The notes beneath the pieces are model-generated. The model was not told where the DNA came from. It saw nothing but the letters and a program-made list of their open reading frames with translations, and did no database searches. Below are positions 42,225-53,344 of a stretch of DNA of 64,000 bases, piece by piece. This stretch comes from Azorinus chamasolen (lineage: Eukaryota > Mollusca > Bivalvia > Cardiida > Solecurtidae): the NCBI GenBank assembly GCA_963576725.1, contig OY755241.1, positions 2,852,001-2,916,000 on the forward strand, in the 5' to 3' direction. The first letter of the stretch is position 1. Every line of letters starts with the position of its first letter. Position numbers and translations under genes: made by a program.

Positions 42225-42567
42225 ACGCATATGTTTTGTTTACCTTGACAGAAACAATATGACTCACATCTATATTATTCCATAAGCAAACAGTGCAGAC
42301 CCTGGTCAGAAGGCTCCTACATGAACAGTCTGGGCCCATGCTTATAAAACGTTTAGTTGAGTCTGAGTTCGTTCTCAAGTTTTTGATTGGTCAGATTTGA
42401 GCCTTTGGCTCAAATCTGACCAATCAAACGCTTGAGAACTCAAATCTGACCAATCAAAAGCTTGAGAACGAAACTCAGACTCAACTAAAAGCTTTATAAG
42501 CATGGACCCTGATCTGGGTCTACTGTGTTTGTAAAGGCGTGAAACGGCCATTATATGAGGGAAAGAG
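42225..42567 (-). mobile_element. Family A with complete family F in its hairpin
   Basis: ATTATTCCATAAGCAAACAG, GCAGACCCTGGTCAGAAGGC up to AACAGTC, then F, then GATCTGGGTCTACTGTG and ATATGAGGGAAAGAGTTAA. Confidence 0.75.
42332..42509. mobile_element. Family F, most complete copy
   Basis: GGGCCCATGCTTATAAAAC at one end and GCTTTATAAGCATGGACCC at the other. The hairpin is GATTGGTCAGATTTGAGCC, TTT, and its complement, with one extra direct copy on the right. Confidence 0.82.
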
Positions 42568-42622
42568 TTAAGGAAGAAAATAACGTTTAGCCTGCGAGGA
42601 GTTTACCATGTTTGCCTCTTAA

Positions 42623-42858
42623 CCCTTTCCTTCATATAAACGTGCTTCACGCATTTGCAAACAGAGTAGACCCAGATCAGACGGTTCCTTTACGAGCCAT
42701 CTGATCAGGGTCTGCTCTGTTTGCTAAGGGAATTTGAAAATATCCGTTTCTTTACTTTCTAAAAGGGCTACACTGTTTCACCTTCCATATTTCGTTATAA
42801 CTAGTTTGTCCTTGAATAGTCAAGTAGGTATTGAAAATTTAATTAAACATAGAACATT
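42623..42858 (+). mobile_element. Family A TTAA-MITE, right end degraded
   Basis: CCCTTTCCTTCATATAAACG, hairpin GACGGTTCCTTTACGAGCCATC, TTTCACCTTCCATATTTC, AACATAGAACATTTTTAA. Confidence 0.8.
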
Positions 42859-42861
42859 TTT

Positions 42862-43082
42862 AATATTTGTCTCAGAAATAATGACACCATGAACATTTAC
42901 AATGAAATACAGACAAGTGAATTTTTGGTATTGGTAGAAACTGTAGAGTAAGATCTATTATAATTCATAAGCACACAGAACAGACTCGGTCATTCAGATC
43001 ACACGGCTACAGACCCTGATCAGCCATCTGATTTGGATCTACTCTATTTGCAAATGCGTGAAAAAGCGTTTGTATGAAGGAA
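42862..43082 (-). mobile_element. Family A, diverged, with core duplicated
   Basis: GAAATAATGACACCATGAAC, two partial cores (GACTCGGTCATTCAGATCAC and CAGACCCTGATCAGCC), end GTATGAAGGAAAC. Confidence 0.6.
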
Positions 43083-43086
43083 ACTA

Positions 43087-43385
43087 CAATAAAACCTCTC
43101 TATAACGGCCAACTACATCAAATAGTTTGTGTTAAATGCATGTGGCTGCTTTAAACAAGGTGAAAGTAAAACAGAACGCTCCTGTAGGAGCGTTCTGTAT
43201 AACTTTCACCTTGCTTTAAGCAGCCACCTGCCCTAAATACCAATACAATTTAGTGGTCGTTATAGAGAGGTTTTACTGTACAGTAAAACTTCTCCATACC
43301 GACCACTTAATTGTATTAATTGCCCTAAATACCAATTAATTAATACAATTTAGTGGTCGTTATAGAGAGGTTTTACTGTACAGTA
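43087..43385. mobile_element. Family E element and an adjoining second E end
   Basis: ACAATAAAACCTCTCTATAA to GAGAGGTTTTACTGTA (about 43085-43280), hairpin centre GAACGCTCCTGTAGGAGCGTTC. A second, core-less piece (ACAGTAAAACTTCTCCATAC to GAGAGGTTTTACTGTA) follows directly to 43380. A truncated family A core is at 43425-43520. Confidence 0.78.
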
Positions 43386-43593
43386 AACCCGGCAGGTGGC
43401 TGTTAAACCTGGCAGGGACGCCTGTTTCGCCTTTTGTAAACAGAGTAGACCCAGATCAGACCGCTCATGCAGGACCCGTCTGATCCCGGTATGAAGTGTT
43501 TGCTTATGAAATAGAACAGCTATTACATGTATTATATAGTGTATGCCATGTTCAGAAAATCCTGTGTTCATAATTATATAATTGTAACAACGT

Positions 43594-43790
43594 TAAATTT
43601 CGCACCGACATTACATGTCGCACTTGGCGTTATGTGTCGCAAGGCTGACGCTTTAAATGTCGGAACGAACGCCAAATGTCGCAAAATATCCTGCCTTTAT
43701 ATGTCGCATCTGTAACGCCAAATGTCACAACAAATTGTACTGCCTGTATCTATCGCAGCATCAACGCTAAATGTCCTTTAAAAGCACTCT
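43594..43790 (+). repeat. Degenerate CGCCAAATGTCGCA tract
   Basis: AAATGTCGCA-like words (ACATGTCGCAC, ATGTGTCGCA, AAATGTCGCAA, ATATGTCGCAT) recur at uneven spacing. It borders the GC-rich element that follows. Confidence 0.55.
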
Positions 43791-43934
43791 TTTGCAGCAT
43801 CACTTTCTAGTTTAAGCTCCTGACGTATCCCGAACAGTGATCCAGGGTTTATCGGGATGAACCAGGTACGACCATAAAGTCCCATTCTTAATGTGTCGGT
43901 TTGAGATGCCGGTGTATCCCGGCGTACAACCGTA

Positions 43935-44723
43935 AAGCCCTGTTCCCACTGTCACGGTTCTGGTCCCGGTACCCCACGGTACCTCCCGGCGAAGAAATAC
44001 CCGGCATTCCGGGATGATACTGGAAATATTTTAAAAATAAATGTACATTCCCATATTCCCGACGTTGCCTCGGTGTACCCCCGATTTAGAAGCAGGATCT
44101 TCAAGTTTGACCCCGGACTATCCCGGTTAGTCTCCGGTTTGGCACGGTGTATTTACGGTGTAGGGCCGGCGTGTTTCCCGGTTGAACACGATACAACCCG
44201 ATGTGATCCCCGGTCGTCACCGGCAGTGCCGCCGTGGCCGCCGGTATCATCCCGTCATATCCCGGTTGTGCGCCGGTGACGGGCGGGCGTTACTCGGGTA
44301 TAAACGGGGGTTGACCGGCAGACAAACCGGCTTATACCTTGCCAGTCCCTAACTCAACCGGTACAAAACGGGTCTATACCGTCGTATACCGGAGCTATAC
44401 CGGCCAAATGCCGGGTTTCACCACAGGTCTATCGTGGATGAGGTACTCGCCAACACCCGGATTACTAGGGACTATCACGGTAGAGCCAGGGTAGAGACCC
44501 GGACCTGCACCGGAATATTCCGACGCTGTCCCGGATTAAGCCGGTTTTGGATATCTTTCCCTGTGACTCTCGGTTGTATTAAACATTTTAAAACATCCGG
44601 GCCTGTCTGCCGGATCAAGCCGGATCAACAGGGTTCATCCAGGATCTTCTTGGATGTTAATGGTGCCGCCAGGGATGTACTCCCGGTTTGACACAGTTTC
44701 CCCAGGACCACACATCCGGGACG

Positions 44724-44754
<31 letters not shown>

Positions 44755-44781
44755 CAATCCGGGACAGTGGGAACAGGGCTT
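43935..44781. mobile_element. GC-rich CCGG-repeat element with perfect inverted ends
   Basis: AAGCCCTGTTCCCACTGTC on the left is exactly inverted on the right (GACAGTGGGAACAGGGCTT). The interior is dense in CCGG, CCCGG and CCGGT words and CpG, in sharp contrast with the AT-rich surroundings, and ends in a G run of about 28. No clear target duplication was found, so the class is open. Plus-strand ORFs across it show no family motif. Confidence 0.65.
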
Positions 44782-44844
44782 GTTTATCATAACCCATGTA
44801 CACCTCCTGCAGGAGTCGTCTGGTCAGGGTCTAAAGTAACAAAA

Positions 44845-44985
44845 CCAACTCGATATCTAGAGTAAAAACTCGATATTGCGAACACTCTTCTAGGTGCTTT
44901 CTGCATGACTTTCACCATGCATGAAGCAGTCAAATAGACAGAAATTCCTTGCTAAAAGTTCGTAGTATCGAGTTTTTACTGTGTT
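44845..44985. mobile_element. Family E variant with TCGATAT ends
   Basis: AGTAAAAACTCGATATTGCG at the left and GTAGTATCGAGTTTTTACTG at the right; the E core words GTGCTTTCTGCATGACTTTC and CATGCATGAAGCAG lie between. Confidence 0.6.
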
Positions 44986-45089
44986 TTATTTCATCAGCAA
45001 ACAGAGCAGACCCTAGCGACCGACTGATTTTGGCCTGCTTTGCTTGTACAGGCGTGAAAAGGCATGTCCCGAGACCGTAAACAGAGCCC

Positions 45090-45385
45090 AGGCGCGGATT
45101 GAGATGGGGCGGAGCCAGCGTACGCCCCCTAAACTTGCCCGAACAAACGTAGCTTAGTACTAACAGTTTAGATCTAGATCTACTGAAATCAATAAAACAA
45201 TTATTTAATCTGAGGTTTTTTTTATTTTCCCTCACCCAATTAAGCTCTTTTTCAACATGTATTACAAACACACTATTTAGTTATGTCATCAAACATAAAA
45301 ATCTACGCCCCCTCCAACCCCCCCCCCCCCCCATTCTACCACCCACCCCCAATATCTGAAATCCTGGATCCGCACCTGCAGCCCT
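45090..45385. mobile_element. Possible hAT-like MITE
   Basis: CAGGCGCGGATTGAGAT and ATCCTGGATCCGCACCTG are imperfect inverted ends beginning CAGG. No exact 8-bp duplication was seen. GTACGCCCCCTAAAC and ACGCCCCCTCC face each other inside. The 113-codon minus ORF from 45271 overlaps it and is not supported. Confidence 0.4.
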
Positions 45386-45585
45386 AGGGTAAACTCGTAT
45401 TTCATATGCTAAGGGTCGTATGTAGAAGTATGTGAAGCGAGTCGGTTTTGATTAAGTTTTATCAATTTTAATAAGTTTAGACTGTTCGATACAGAACGAA
45501 TTACATCATTGCAATATCAAGTACATGTAGAATGAAATTTTCAAAAGTTCTTTTTTTTGTGTTTATCACTTCAAAATTCAACTTT

Positions 45586-45969
45586 TCATGGCTTTATGAC
45601 ATCTGCAGTTTTCACAACTTTAACTGCCAAAAGTAAAATTATTTTCATATATAAAGATCCTGTGGTATGTGAGATTTCAAATGACACACTGTCAATCCAG
45701 ACACTTTTGTTCAAATTGGTGTCTTGTTGCAACAGAAGTCCGACATAAGGTCGTCTGATTCTGAAACCACCTGCCATTCCTGTACTATTTACGAAGTCCG
45801 ATATATGGTCGCCGGATTCTGATTTAAATGCCCTTTTGTCTGACCTTCTTTTTCTTGTTTTGTCCACTAAAATACATACAAAATTATCAATGAGGATAGG
45901 CCATTTTCGTTCTATTAGGTACTTTGTCTTCAGCGTTCCCGCAATCCCTGCCATTTCTGTCTTCTTCAT
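45586..45969 (-). CDS. Hypothetical protein, 127 aa, uncertain gene
   Basis: ATG at 45967-45969 opens a single frame of 127 codons to TGA. It begins MKKTEMAGIAG, has a basic patch (KTRKRRSDKR), a stretch GGFRIRRPYVGLLLQQ and a hydrophobic segment near the end (MKIILLLAVKVV), then VIKP. No signal peptide and no family motif recognised. It is one of the few long ORFs outside repeats. The 40-odd bases upstream reach the target site of the foldback at 46013. A TTTTGTATGTATTTTAG word inside could be a splice acceptor, in which case only part is coding. Confidence 0.35.
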   Translation of the reverse strand: MKKTEMAGIAGTLKTKYLIERKWPILIDNFVCILVDKTRKRRSDKRAFKSESGDHISDFVNSTGMAGGFRIRRPYVGLLLQQDTNLNKSVWIDSVSFEISHTTGSLYMKIILLLAVKVVKTADVIKP

Positions 45970-46012
45970 CTTTGTGTTTCGGCAAATCTACGTTTTAGAC
46001 TGCGCCCAGTAA

Positions 46013-46489
46013 CGGTATGACTGAAATACGAAATGGAAACAAAGTACGAAATGGAACGAAATGGAATCTAAACATACGAAATGGAAACACAGATTTTTAA
46101 CTAGATGTTTTTTGGGGAAAGTGAATTGATGTACATATACCTAATATAAATACAGACTCTTGTACAAAATTTCAGCGAGCAAATGTGAAAAATAAAGATT
46201 TTACAACGATTTATATATTCACGCATTAACAGCCTGAACTGAAATGGAATCTGAACATACGAAATGGAAACACAGATTTTTAACTAGATGTTTTATGGAG
46301 AAAATGAATTAATGTACGTATACCTAATATAAATACAGACTCTTGTACAAAATTTCAAAAAGAAAATATGAAAAATAAGGATTTTACAACGATTTATATA
46401 TTCCACGCATTAACAGCCTGTCCTGAAATGGAATATGAACATACGAAATGGAACCACATCTTCAAAGAGATGCATTTAATCAACAATGC

Positions 46490-46570
<81 letters not shown>

Positions 46571-48947
46571 TGCTAAACAGTATTATTAACATATGCATTA
46601 AATTTGGGATAAATTGATCATAAAATAAACATTTTATAGCGATTTACATATCCCCATATGTGGATCAGGCTAAGGGAACCTCATGAAATGGAATCCGAAC
46701 ATACGAAATGGAAACACAGTTTTTTTACTAGACATTTTTTGCAAAAATGAAATCATGTATGTGTACCTAATATAAATACAGACTTGTGTACAAAAATTCA
46801 GCCAGAAATTGTCAAAAATAAAGATTTTACAACGATTAATATAGTTCATGCATGAACAGCCAGAATTGAAAATGAACCTGAACATACGAAATGGAACCAT
46901 ATTTTCAAAGAGGGGCGATATATCAACACTATTCATTCACAAATGCATGCTTAACTTTATTTTAGACATTTGCATTACGTTTGGGATAGTTTGAATGAAA
47001 AATAAATTGTTTTTATAGCGATTTACATACTCCCATATTGGGATCAGGCTAAAGGAATCTCATGAAATGGAATCCAAGCATACGGAATGGAAACACAGTC
47101 GTTCAATTAAGTAAACGTGTATCTGCAAAACTGGATTCATGTAAGTATACCTAATATAAATAATTCTTGTATAAAAATGAGATCGGAAATAGGAGAATTA
47201 AAAATTTGACAGCGATTTTATATATACCACGAATTAAGAGCCAGGCCTAACATGGAATCTGAACATACGAAATGGAACCATATTTTCAAATAGAGGTATT
47301 ATATCGACAATCTTCATTTATGTATGGATGCTAAACGTGTTTTAGACATATTTATCAAATGTGGCATATATTGCTTAATAAATAATGATTTTGTAGCGAT
47401 TTACATATCTCCATAGTGCATCAGGCTAAAGGATCCTCCTGAAATGGAATATGAACATACGAAAGAAAATGGAACTATAGTTTTAAAAGCAAATGTATTT
47501 TTGGAAAATAATAATTTACTATACCTACATCTAACACTTGTATATAGACTTGTGTACAAATCTATATTCGGAAAGGGTGAATAATAAAGGTTTTGCAACA
47601 AATGGTTTATCCCCTAGGCTAAGGGTCAATCGTGAAATGAAATTCCGAATGACACTAATCAGCTCCCGTATATAACAGCAGGTGTTTGACGGTGGGGGGC
47701 AGTTAAAGGATTATTAGCATGGCGGTGTATGTTTATTGTGAACAATTACACCTGGACAGACCCCATGTATCTTTGTTATATGCTATTTCATAATAAATAT
47801 TAATTGGAATGGGTCTAATAAATGTATATGTCTATATCTAGATCCAGTATGCAAACACTGAATTGTTTTTGAACTTCCCATGTTAAAAAAATGCAATTCT
47901 CTTATTTCATCAATTACAATTCGGCATGCTAAGAATATCACTTAGAGAAGTTTGTCACATAATTAATACTGTCACATTAGAATCGTTTATTTTAATCATG
48001 TTTGGCACAACTGATAGAGTGACATTAATCACCAACAGCTTTGATTGGGATATAGGTGTGAAGAAATTTAACGTTGCGCGTGGCTCAGTCCTAATCAGTT
48101 AAAAGTGATAGTTGTCAAATCTGTGTTTCCATTCGTATGTTTAGATTATATTTCAGGAGGATCCTTTAGCCTGATGCCCATATAGGGATATGTAAATCGC
48201 TATAAAATCATTATTTTTTAATTTATATATCCCAAAAGTTATGCAGGTGACCAAAATAATGTTAAGCATGCATATATAAATTAATATTGTTGATTAAAAT
48301 ACCTCTCTTTGAAGATATGGTTCCATTTCGTATGTTCAGATTCCATTTCAGTTCAGGCTGTTATAATGCGTGGAATATATAAATCGCTGTAAAATCTCTA
48401 TTTTTCACAAATTCTTGCTGAAATTTTGTACAAGAGTCTGTATTTATATTAGGTATACGTACATCAATTCACTTTTACCCAAAACATCTAGTTAAAAATC
48501 TGTGTTTCCATTTCGTATGTTTAGATTATATTTCAGGAGGGTCCTTTAGCCTGATGCCCATATAGGGATATGTAAATCGCTATAAAATCATTATTTTTTA
48601 ATTTATATATCCCAAAAGTTATGCAGGTGACCAAAATAATGTTAAGCATGCATATATAAATAAATATTGTTGATTAAATGCCTCTCTTTGAAGATATGGT
48701 TCCATTTCGTATGTTCAGATTCCATTTCAATTCAGGTTGTTAATGCGTGGAATATATAAATCGCTGTAAAATCTCTATTTTTCACATTTTCTTTCTGAAA
48801 TTTTGTACAAGAGTCTGTATTTATATTAGGTATACGTACATCAATTCACTTTCCCCAAAAAACATCTAGTTAAAAATCTGTGTTTCCATTTCGTATGTTT
48901 AGATTCCATTTCGTACTTTGATTCCATTTCGTATTTTAGTCATACCC
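46013..48947. mobile_element. Large foldback element (2.9 kb) with TACGAAATGG repeats
   Basis: Ends are CGGTATGACTGAAATACGAA and TTCGTATTTTAGTCATACCC, flanked by an 8-bp duplication CCCAGTAA (46005-46012, 48948-48955). Each arm is about 1 kb or more, built of 180-400-bp units containing GGAATCTGAACATACGAAAT and CTAATATAAATACAGACTC. The word ACGAAATGGAA recurs through the left arm and TTCCATTTCGT through the right. The central 0.5 kb (47600-48110) has no recognised gene. No transposase is encoded. Confidence 0.8.
46490..46567. repeat. (TA)n microsatellite in the foldback left arm
   Basis: About 37 TA units. It is absent from the equivalent place in the other units. Confidence 0.97.
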
Positions 48948-48955
48948 CCCAGTAA

Positions 48956-49040
48956 TGACCTCCCTTGTATAGCTCTCCTCTAGTGGGCGTAGATTGTTTA
49001 CAAATGGCGGGACTGGTTGTCAACTAAATTAACTTCACAG
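48956..49040 (+). promoter_or_regulatory. Candidate divergent promoter and non-coding first exon
   Basis: The sequence next to the foldback target includes CACAAATGGCGGGAC-like TACAAATGGCGGGAC, resembling a YY1 site (AAATGGCGG), and ends TTAACTTCACAG|GTAAAACTC, a good splice donor (GT at 49041). Before the foldback inserted, this lay about 45 bp upstream of the minus-strand ORF at 45969. ATG GCG GGA opens only seven codons. Inference from motifs only. Confidence 0.35.
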
Positions 49041-49216
49041 GTAAAACTCATTAGATTGTTTTAATAGAAATGTTTCTAGCTCCGAGTAATTATCTACATC
49101 ATTATTAAAATGAGAGAGTGGTAATGAACTATATGATAACTACCGTTAACACTCATTAGATGTCTACTGTGAAATGCGATTCTGCTTGATTGAGTGCATT
49201 GAATGTTAAATCTTAA

Positions 49217-49458
49217 CCCTTCTCTTGCTGAATTTTAAAACATATTTCTCCTTCTTTACCCATGGCCTGTTGTATAATTACATATATCTTCACTGTGTAC
49301 AAGTGTATCGCTGTGCAATCACTGCCGTGGAGTGCACTGGTTGCACAATCAACTTGTAAATAGTGCAGACCCTGATGAGACAGCTCCTGCAGGAGCTGTC
49401 TCATCTGGGTCTTCACTATTTACAGGTATGTATATTGACGTGAATAGCAAGCGAAGGG
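49217..49458 (-). mobile_element. Family C TTAA-MITE, copy 6
   Basis: CCCTTCTCTTGCTG to AGCAAGCGAAGGG, TTAA at 49213-49216 and 49459-49462; the latter is shared with the next element. Confidence 0.93.
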
Positions 49459-49462
49459 TTAA

Positions 49463-49650
49463 CGGACGTCATGAATATTCATGTGAAAAATAATAACAGT
49501 TGATATATTGGTGCATGTGCACAGGAAACTGTAGATTCATATCTATATTATTGCATAAGTAAAGAGAGCAAACCATGACCAGACGGTTCATACAGGAGCT
49601 GTCTATCTGGGTCTACTCTGGGTCTGCAAAGGTGTAGAAAGGAGTAAAGG
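49463..49650 (-). mobile_element. Family A, abutting family C
   Basis: CGGACGTCATGAATATTCAT, hairpin GACGGTTCATACAGGAGCTGTC, end GGAGTAAAGG before TTAA. A core remnant without partner arm is at 49700-49745. Confidence 0.72.
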
Positions 49651-50071
49651 TTAATTACTGTAGATGAATTTGGCCATGTAGAGCCAGGTCTATATTACTC
49701 CATAAGCAAACAGAGAAGATTTCAGGTTTGGTCTGTTTGTAAACACAGGGGTAAGACACGTTTGAGTCTGTATATGTACATGTATATAGAAAGAAGAGAT
49801 CCGACTTCAAAAGAACCAAATTACCCACATATCTACTTTAAACCCATTGCACTGCAAGAAATGCACCGATTTCGATCAGATAAAAAGCTATTCTGTAAGC
49901 AAAGAGATGATTTTATTCGAATGTACAAAGATTTTCCCAGTCAAATTAGGGATAAACTTAACATGGCACGTTTTAATATCAGAAACATGTAAAACATGGC
50001 CAAAATTCGTTAGTCTGACACGACCTCATCCCTGAATGTGAACCGCTGACAGCCTTGAAACAATTACTTAT

Positions 50072-50275
50072 ACAGTAAACCTCTATAACGGCCGCTAAAT
50101 TACATCAAATATTTTGTGTTAAAGGCAGGTGGCAGCTTAAAGCAAGGGGAAGTAAAACAGAACGCTCCTATAGGAGCGTTCTGTTTTACTTTCCCCTTGC
50201 TTTAAGCAGCCATCTGCCCTAAATACCAACTAATTAAAGCAATTTAGTGGCCGTTATAGAGAGATTTTACTGTAC
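50072..50275. mobile_element. Family E element, near-perfect hairpin
   Basis: ACAGTAAACCTCTATAACGG to GAGAGATTTTACTGTA. Arms pair over more than 40 nt around GAACGCTCCTATAGGAGCGTTC, with AAAGCAAGGGGAAGTAAAAC matched by GTTTTACTTTCCCCTTGCTT. Confidence 0.88.
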
Positions 50276-50454
50276 GTCAAACACAATAAAATTTGGCATT
50301 CATATCAGCAATATATTCAATGAAAAGAACTTTCTTACAGCGATCTTACACGAAAACGTGGTTTTACCGTCCTGTACACAGGCTGTAGTATCAGAACTAT
50401 AATTATACATGTAATTCTATAACGAGGGCTTGGTGCAAAACTATTCTAACTCCT

Positions 50455-50530
50455 TCACTTTGTGAAACAGGAAACAGAGCAGACCCTCCTACAGAAGCTG
50501 TCTGATTTGAGTCTACTCTGTTTGCAACTT
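50455..50530 (-). repeat. Degraded family A core
   Basis: GGAAACAGAGCAGACCCTCC, TACAGAAGCTGTCTGATTTG, TCTACTCTGTTTGC. Inner left arm missing. Confidence 0.5.
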
Positions 50531-50605
50531 TAGGCGAGAACACTGTTATGTTTGTTTTTGTTTGTAAACAAATCCAACACAAAGTTAAAAAATCCTCAGT
50601 TTGTT

Positions 50606-50843
50606 ATTTCCTTCATATCAGTGCCTTTTCACACCTTTGCAAACAAAGTAGACCCAGATTAAATGACTTCTGTAGGAGCCATCTGATCAAGGTCTGCTCT
50701 GTTTGCTTATGATATAATATAGATCTGATTATAGTTTCTACTTGAGCCAGAATATCCTGTGTTCATTATGCTTTTATAAAAAAATAGATAATTAATATTC
50801 ACGTCATCATTATTTGTTACATGAATATGAAACTGGGAAAGGG
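50606..50843 (+). mobile_element. Family A MITE, abutting family C
   Basis: TTCCTTCATATCAGTGCC, hairpin AAATGACTTCTGTAGGAGCC, end GAAACTGGGAAAGGG. TTAA 50844-50847 is shared with family C copy 7. Confidence 0.78.
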
Positions 50844-50847
50844 TTAA

Positions 50848-51089
50848 CCCTTCGCTTGCTATTCACGTCAATATACCTACCTGTAAATAGTGAAGACCCA
50901 GATGAGACAGCTCCTGCAGGAGCTGTCTCATCTGGGTCTGCACTATTTACAAGTTGATTGTACAACCAGTGCACTCCACAGCAGTGATTGCACAGCGAAA
51001 TACTTGTACACAGTGAAGATATATGTAATTATACAACAAGGCATGGGTAAAGAAGGAGACATGTATTTTAAAATTCAGCAAGCGAAGGG
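50848..51089 (+). mobile_element. Family C TTAA-MITE, copy 7, with fully matched hairpin
   Basis: Complete with TTAA on both sides. The arms read GACCCAGATGAG and CTCATCTGGGTC, so the mismatch present in most C copies (CATCAGGG) has been repaired towards the left arm. Confidence 0.94.
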
Positions 51090-51154
51090 TTAAATATAAA
51101 TGTAAGACTCCGTCCACTTTGACTATTGGTTATACAATACACTCAAGATGTTAA

Positions 51155-51611
51155 CTATTTACTCCATGAATATTCATGTAAGAAATAATGGCATCATGAA
51201 TATTAATTTGATTTATTATTATAATAGCACATGGACACGGGAATATTTGGCCATGCCAGAAACTGGAATCATATTTATACTATTCCATAAGCAAACAGAG
51301 CAGACCCTTATCAGATGGCTCCTATAAGAGTTGTCTGATCTGGGTCTACTTTGTTTGCAAAGATGTAGAAAGGTGTATTTTTGAAGTAAAGGGTTAAACA
51401 TTTCCCTGATCAATATTAATGTATGAAATGATGACATCATGAATATTTATTAGCTGAATTGTTTTAATGTAACATTTTCAAGGGAATGTTTGGCTTCAGC
51501 AAAATTGTAGAATCAGATCTATATCATGTTATAAGCAAACAGAGCAGACCAGTTAAGACAGCTCCTTCAGGAGTCATCTGATCTGGGTCTACTAGCTGAT
51601 TTGCAATGGTG
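51155..51611 (-). mobile_element. Two consecutive family A copies
   Basis: 51155-51393: CTATTTACTCCATGAATATT, TGGCCATGCCAGAAACT, hairpin GATGGCTCCTATAAGAGTTGTC, end AGTAAAGGGTTAA. About 51397-51611: ATTTCCCTGATCAATATT, hairpin ACAGCTCCTTCAGGAGTC, degraded right end. Confidence 0.75.
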
Positions 51612-51624
51612 TGATGTCATTTAT

Positions 51625-53310
51625 AAGCAAACACAGCATACCATGGTCAGATGGCTCCTACAGAAGTCATCTGATGCGGGTAATGTTGTATTATGTTACA
51701 CTATTGTCCTGTACAGGGCACAAGTAATGCTGTATTATGTTACACTATTGTCCTGTACAGGGCACAAGTAATGCTGTATCATGTTACAGTATTGTCCTGT
51801 ACAGGGCATAAGTATAATGCTGTATTATGTTACACTATTGTCCTGTACAGGGCACAAGTAATGTTGTATTATGTTACACTATTGTCCTGAACAGGGCACT
51901 GTCACAAATAATGCTGTATTATGTTACACTATTGTCCTGTACAGGATACAAGCAATGTTGTATCATGTTACACTATTGTCCTGTACAGGGCACAAGTAAT
52001 GTTGTATTATGTTACACTATTGTCCTGTACAGGGCACAAGTAATGCTGTATTATGTTACACTATTTTCCTGTACAGGACACAAGCAATGCTGTATCATGT
52101 TACACTATTGTCCTGTACAGGGCACAAGTAATGCTGTATTATGTTACACTATTTTCCTGTACAGGACACAAGCAATGCTGTATCACGTTACACTATTGTC
52201 CTGTACAGGGCACAAGTAATGCTGTATCATGTTACACTATTGTCCTGTACAGGGCATAAGTATAATGCTGTATTATGTTACACTATTTTCCTGTACAGGG
52301 CACAAGTAATGTTGTATTATGTTACATCAAGTAATGTTGTATCATGTTACACTATTGTCCTGTACAGGGCACAAGTAATGCTGTATTATGTTACACTATT
52401 TTCCTGTACAGGACACAAGCAATGCTGTATCATGTTACACTATTGTCCTGTACAGGGCACAAGTAATGCTGTATCATGTTACACTATTGTCCTGTACAGG
52501 GCATAAGTATAATGCTGTATTATGTTACACTATTTTCCTGTACAGGGCACAAGTAATGTTGTATTATGTTACATCAAGTAATGCTGTATCATGTTACACT
52601 ATTGTCCTGTACAGGGCATAAGTATAATGCTGTATTATGTTACACTATTTTCCTGTACAGGACACAAGCAATGCTGTATCATGTTACACTATTGTCCTGT
52701 ACAGGGCACAAGTAATGCTGTATTATGTTACACTATTGTCCTGTACAGGACACAAGCAATGCTGTATCATGTTACACTATTGTCCTGTACAGGGCACAAG
52801 TAATGCTGTATCATGTTACACTATTGTCCTGTACAGGGCATAAGTATAATGCTGTATTATGTTACACTATTTTCCTGTACAGGGCACAAGTAATGTTGTA
52901 TTATGTTACATCAAGTAATGTTGTATCATGTTACACTATTGTCCTGTACAGGGCACAAGTAATGTTGTATTATGTTACACTATTGTCCTGTACAGGGCAC
53001 AAGTAATATTGTATCATGTTACACTATGTCCTGTACAGGGCACAAGTAATGTTGTATTATGTTACACTATGTCCTGTACAAGGCACAAGTAATGTTGTAT
53101 CATGTTACACTATGTCCTGTACAGGGCACAAGTAATGCTGTATTATGTTACACTATGTCCTGTACAGGGCACAGGTAATGTTGTATTATGTTACACTATT
53201 GTCCTGTACAGGGCACAGGTAATGTTGTATTATGTTACACTATTGTCCTGTACAGTGCACAAGTAATGCTGTATTATGTTACACTATTGTCCTGTACAGG
53301 GTACAACTGA
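51625..53310 (+). repeat. 44-bp satellite starting at a hairpin core, about 36 copies
   Basis: A core (AAGCAAACACAGCATACC...AGATGGCTCCTACAGAAGTC) leads straight into the array at about 51690. The unit is GTAATGCTGTATTATGTTAC, ACTATTGTCCTGTACAGGGC, ACAA. Variants include GGATAC/GGACAC, a 46-47-bp form with ATAAGTATAATG, and a short unit lacking the CCTGTACAGG part (TTACATCAAGTAATG). A block of several variants recurs at about 250-bp spacing, suggesting higher-order units. 44 is not a multiple of three and the repeated ORFs are artefacts. Confidence 0.93.
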
Positions 53311-53344
53311 CAAGTAATACTGTCAAAGCAAAACATAATCTCTT

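Noticed and set aside
44930..45271. 113-codon minus ORF
   Set aside because: It spans an E-like variant, a core remnant and the possible hAT-like MITE; composite of repeats.
51693..53006. Series of ORFs reading LHYCPVQGTSN-like repeats
   Set aside because: 44-bp units cycle through three frames; the peptides are a by-product of the satellite.
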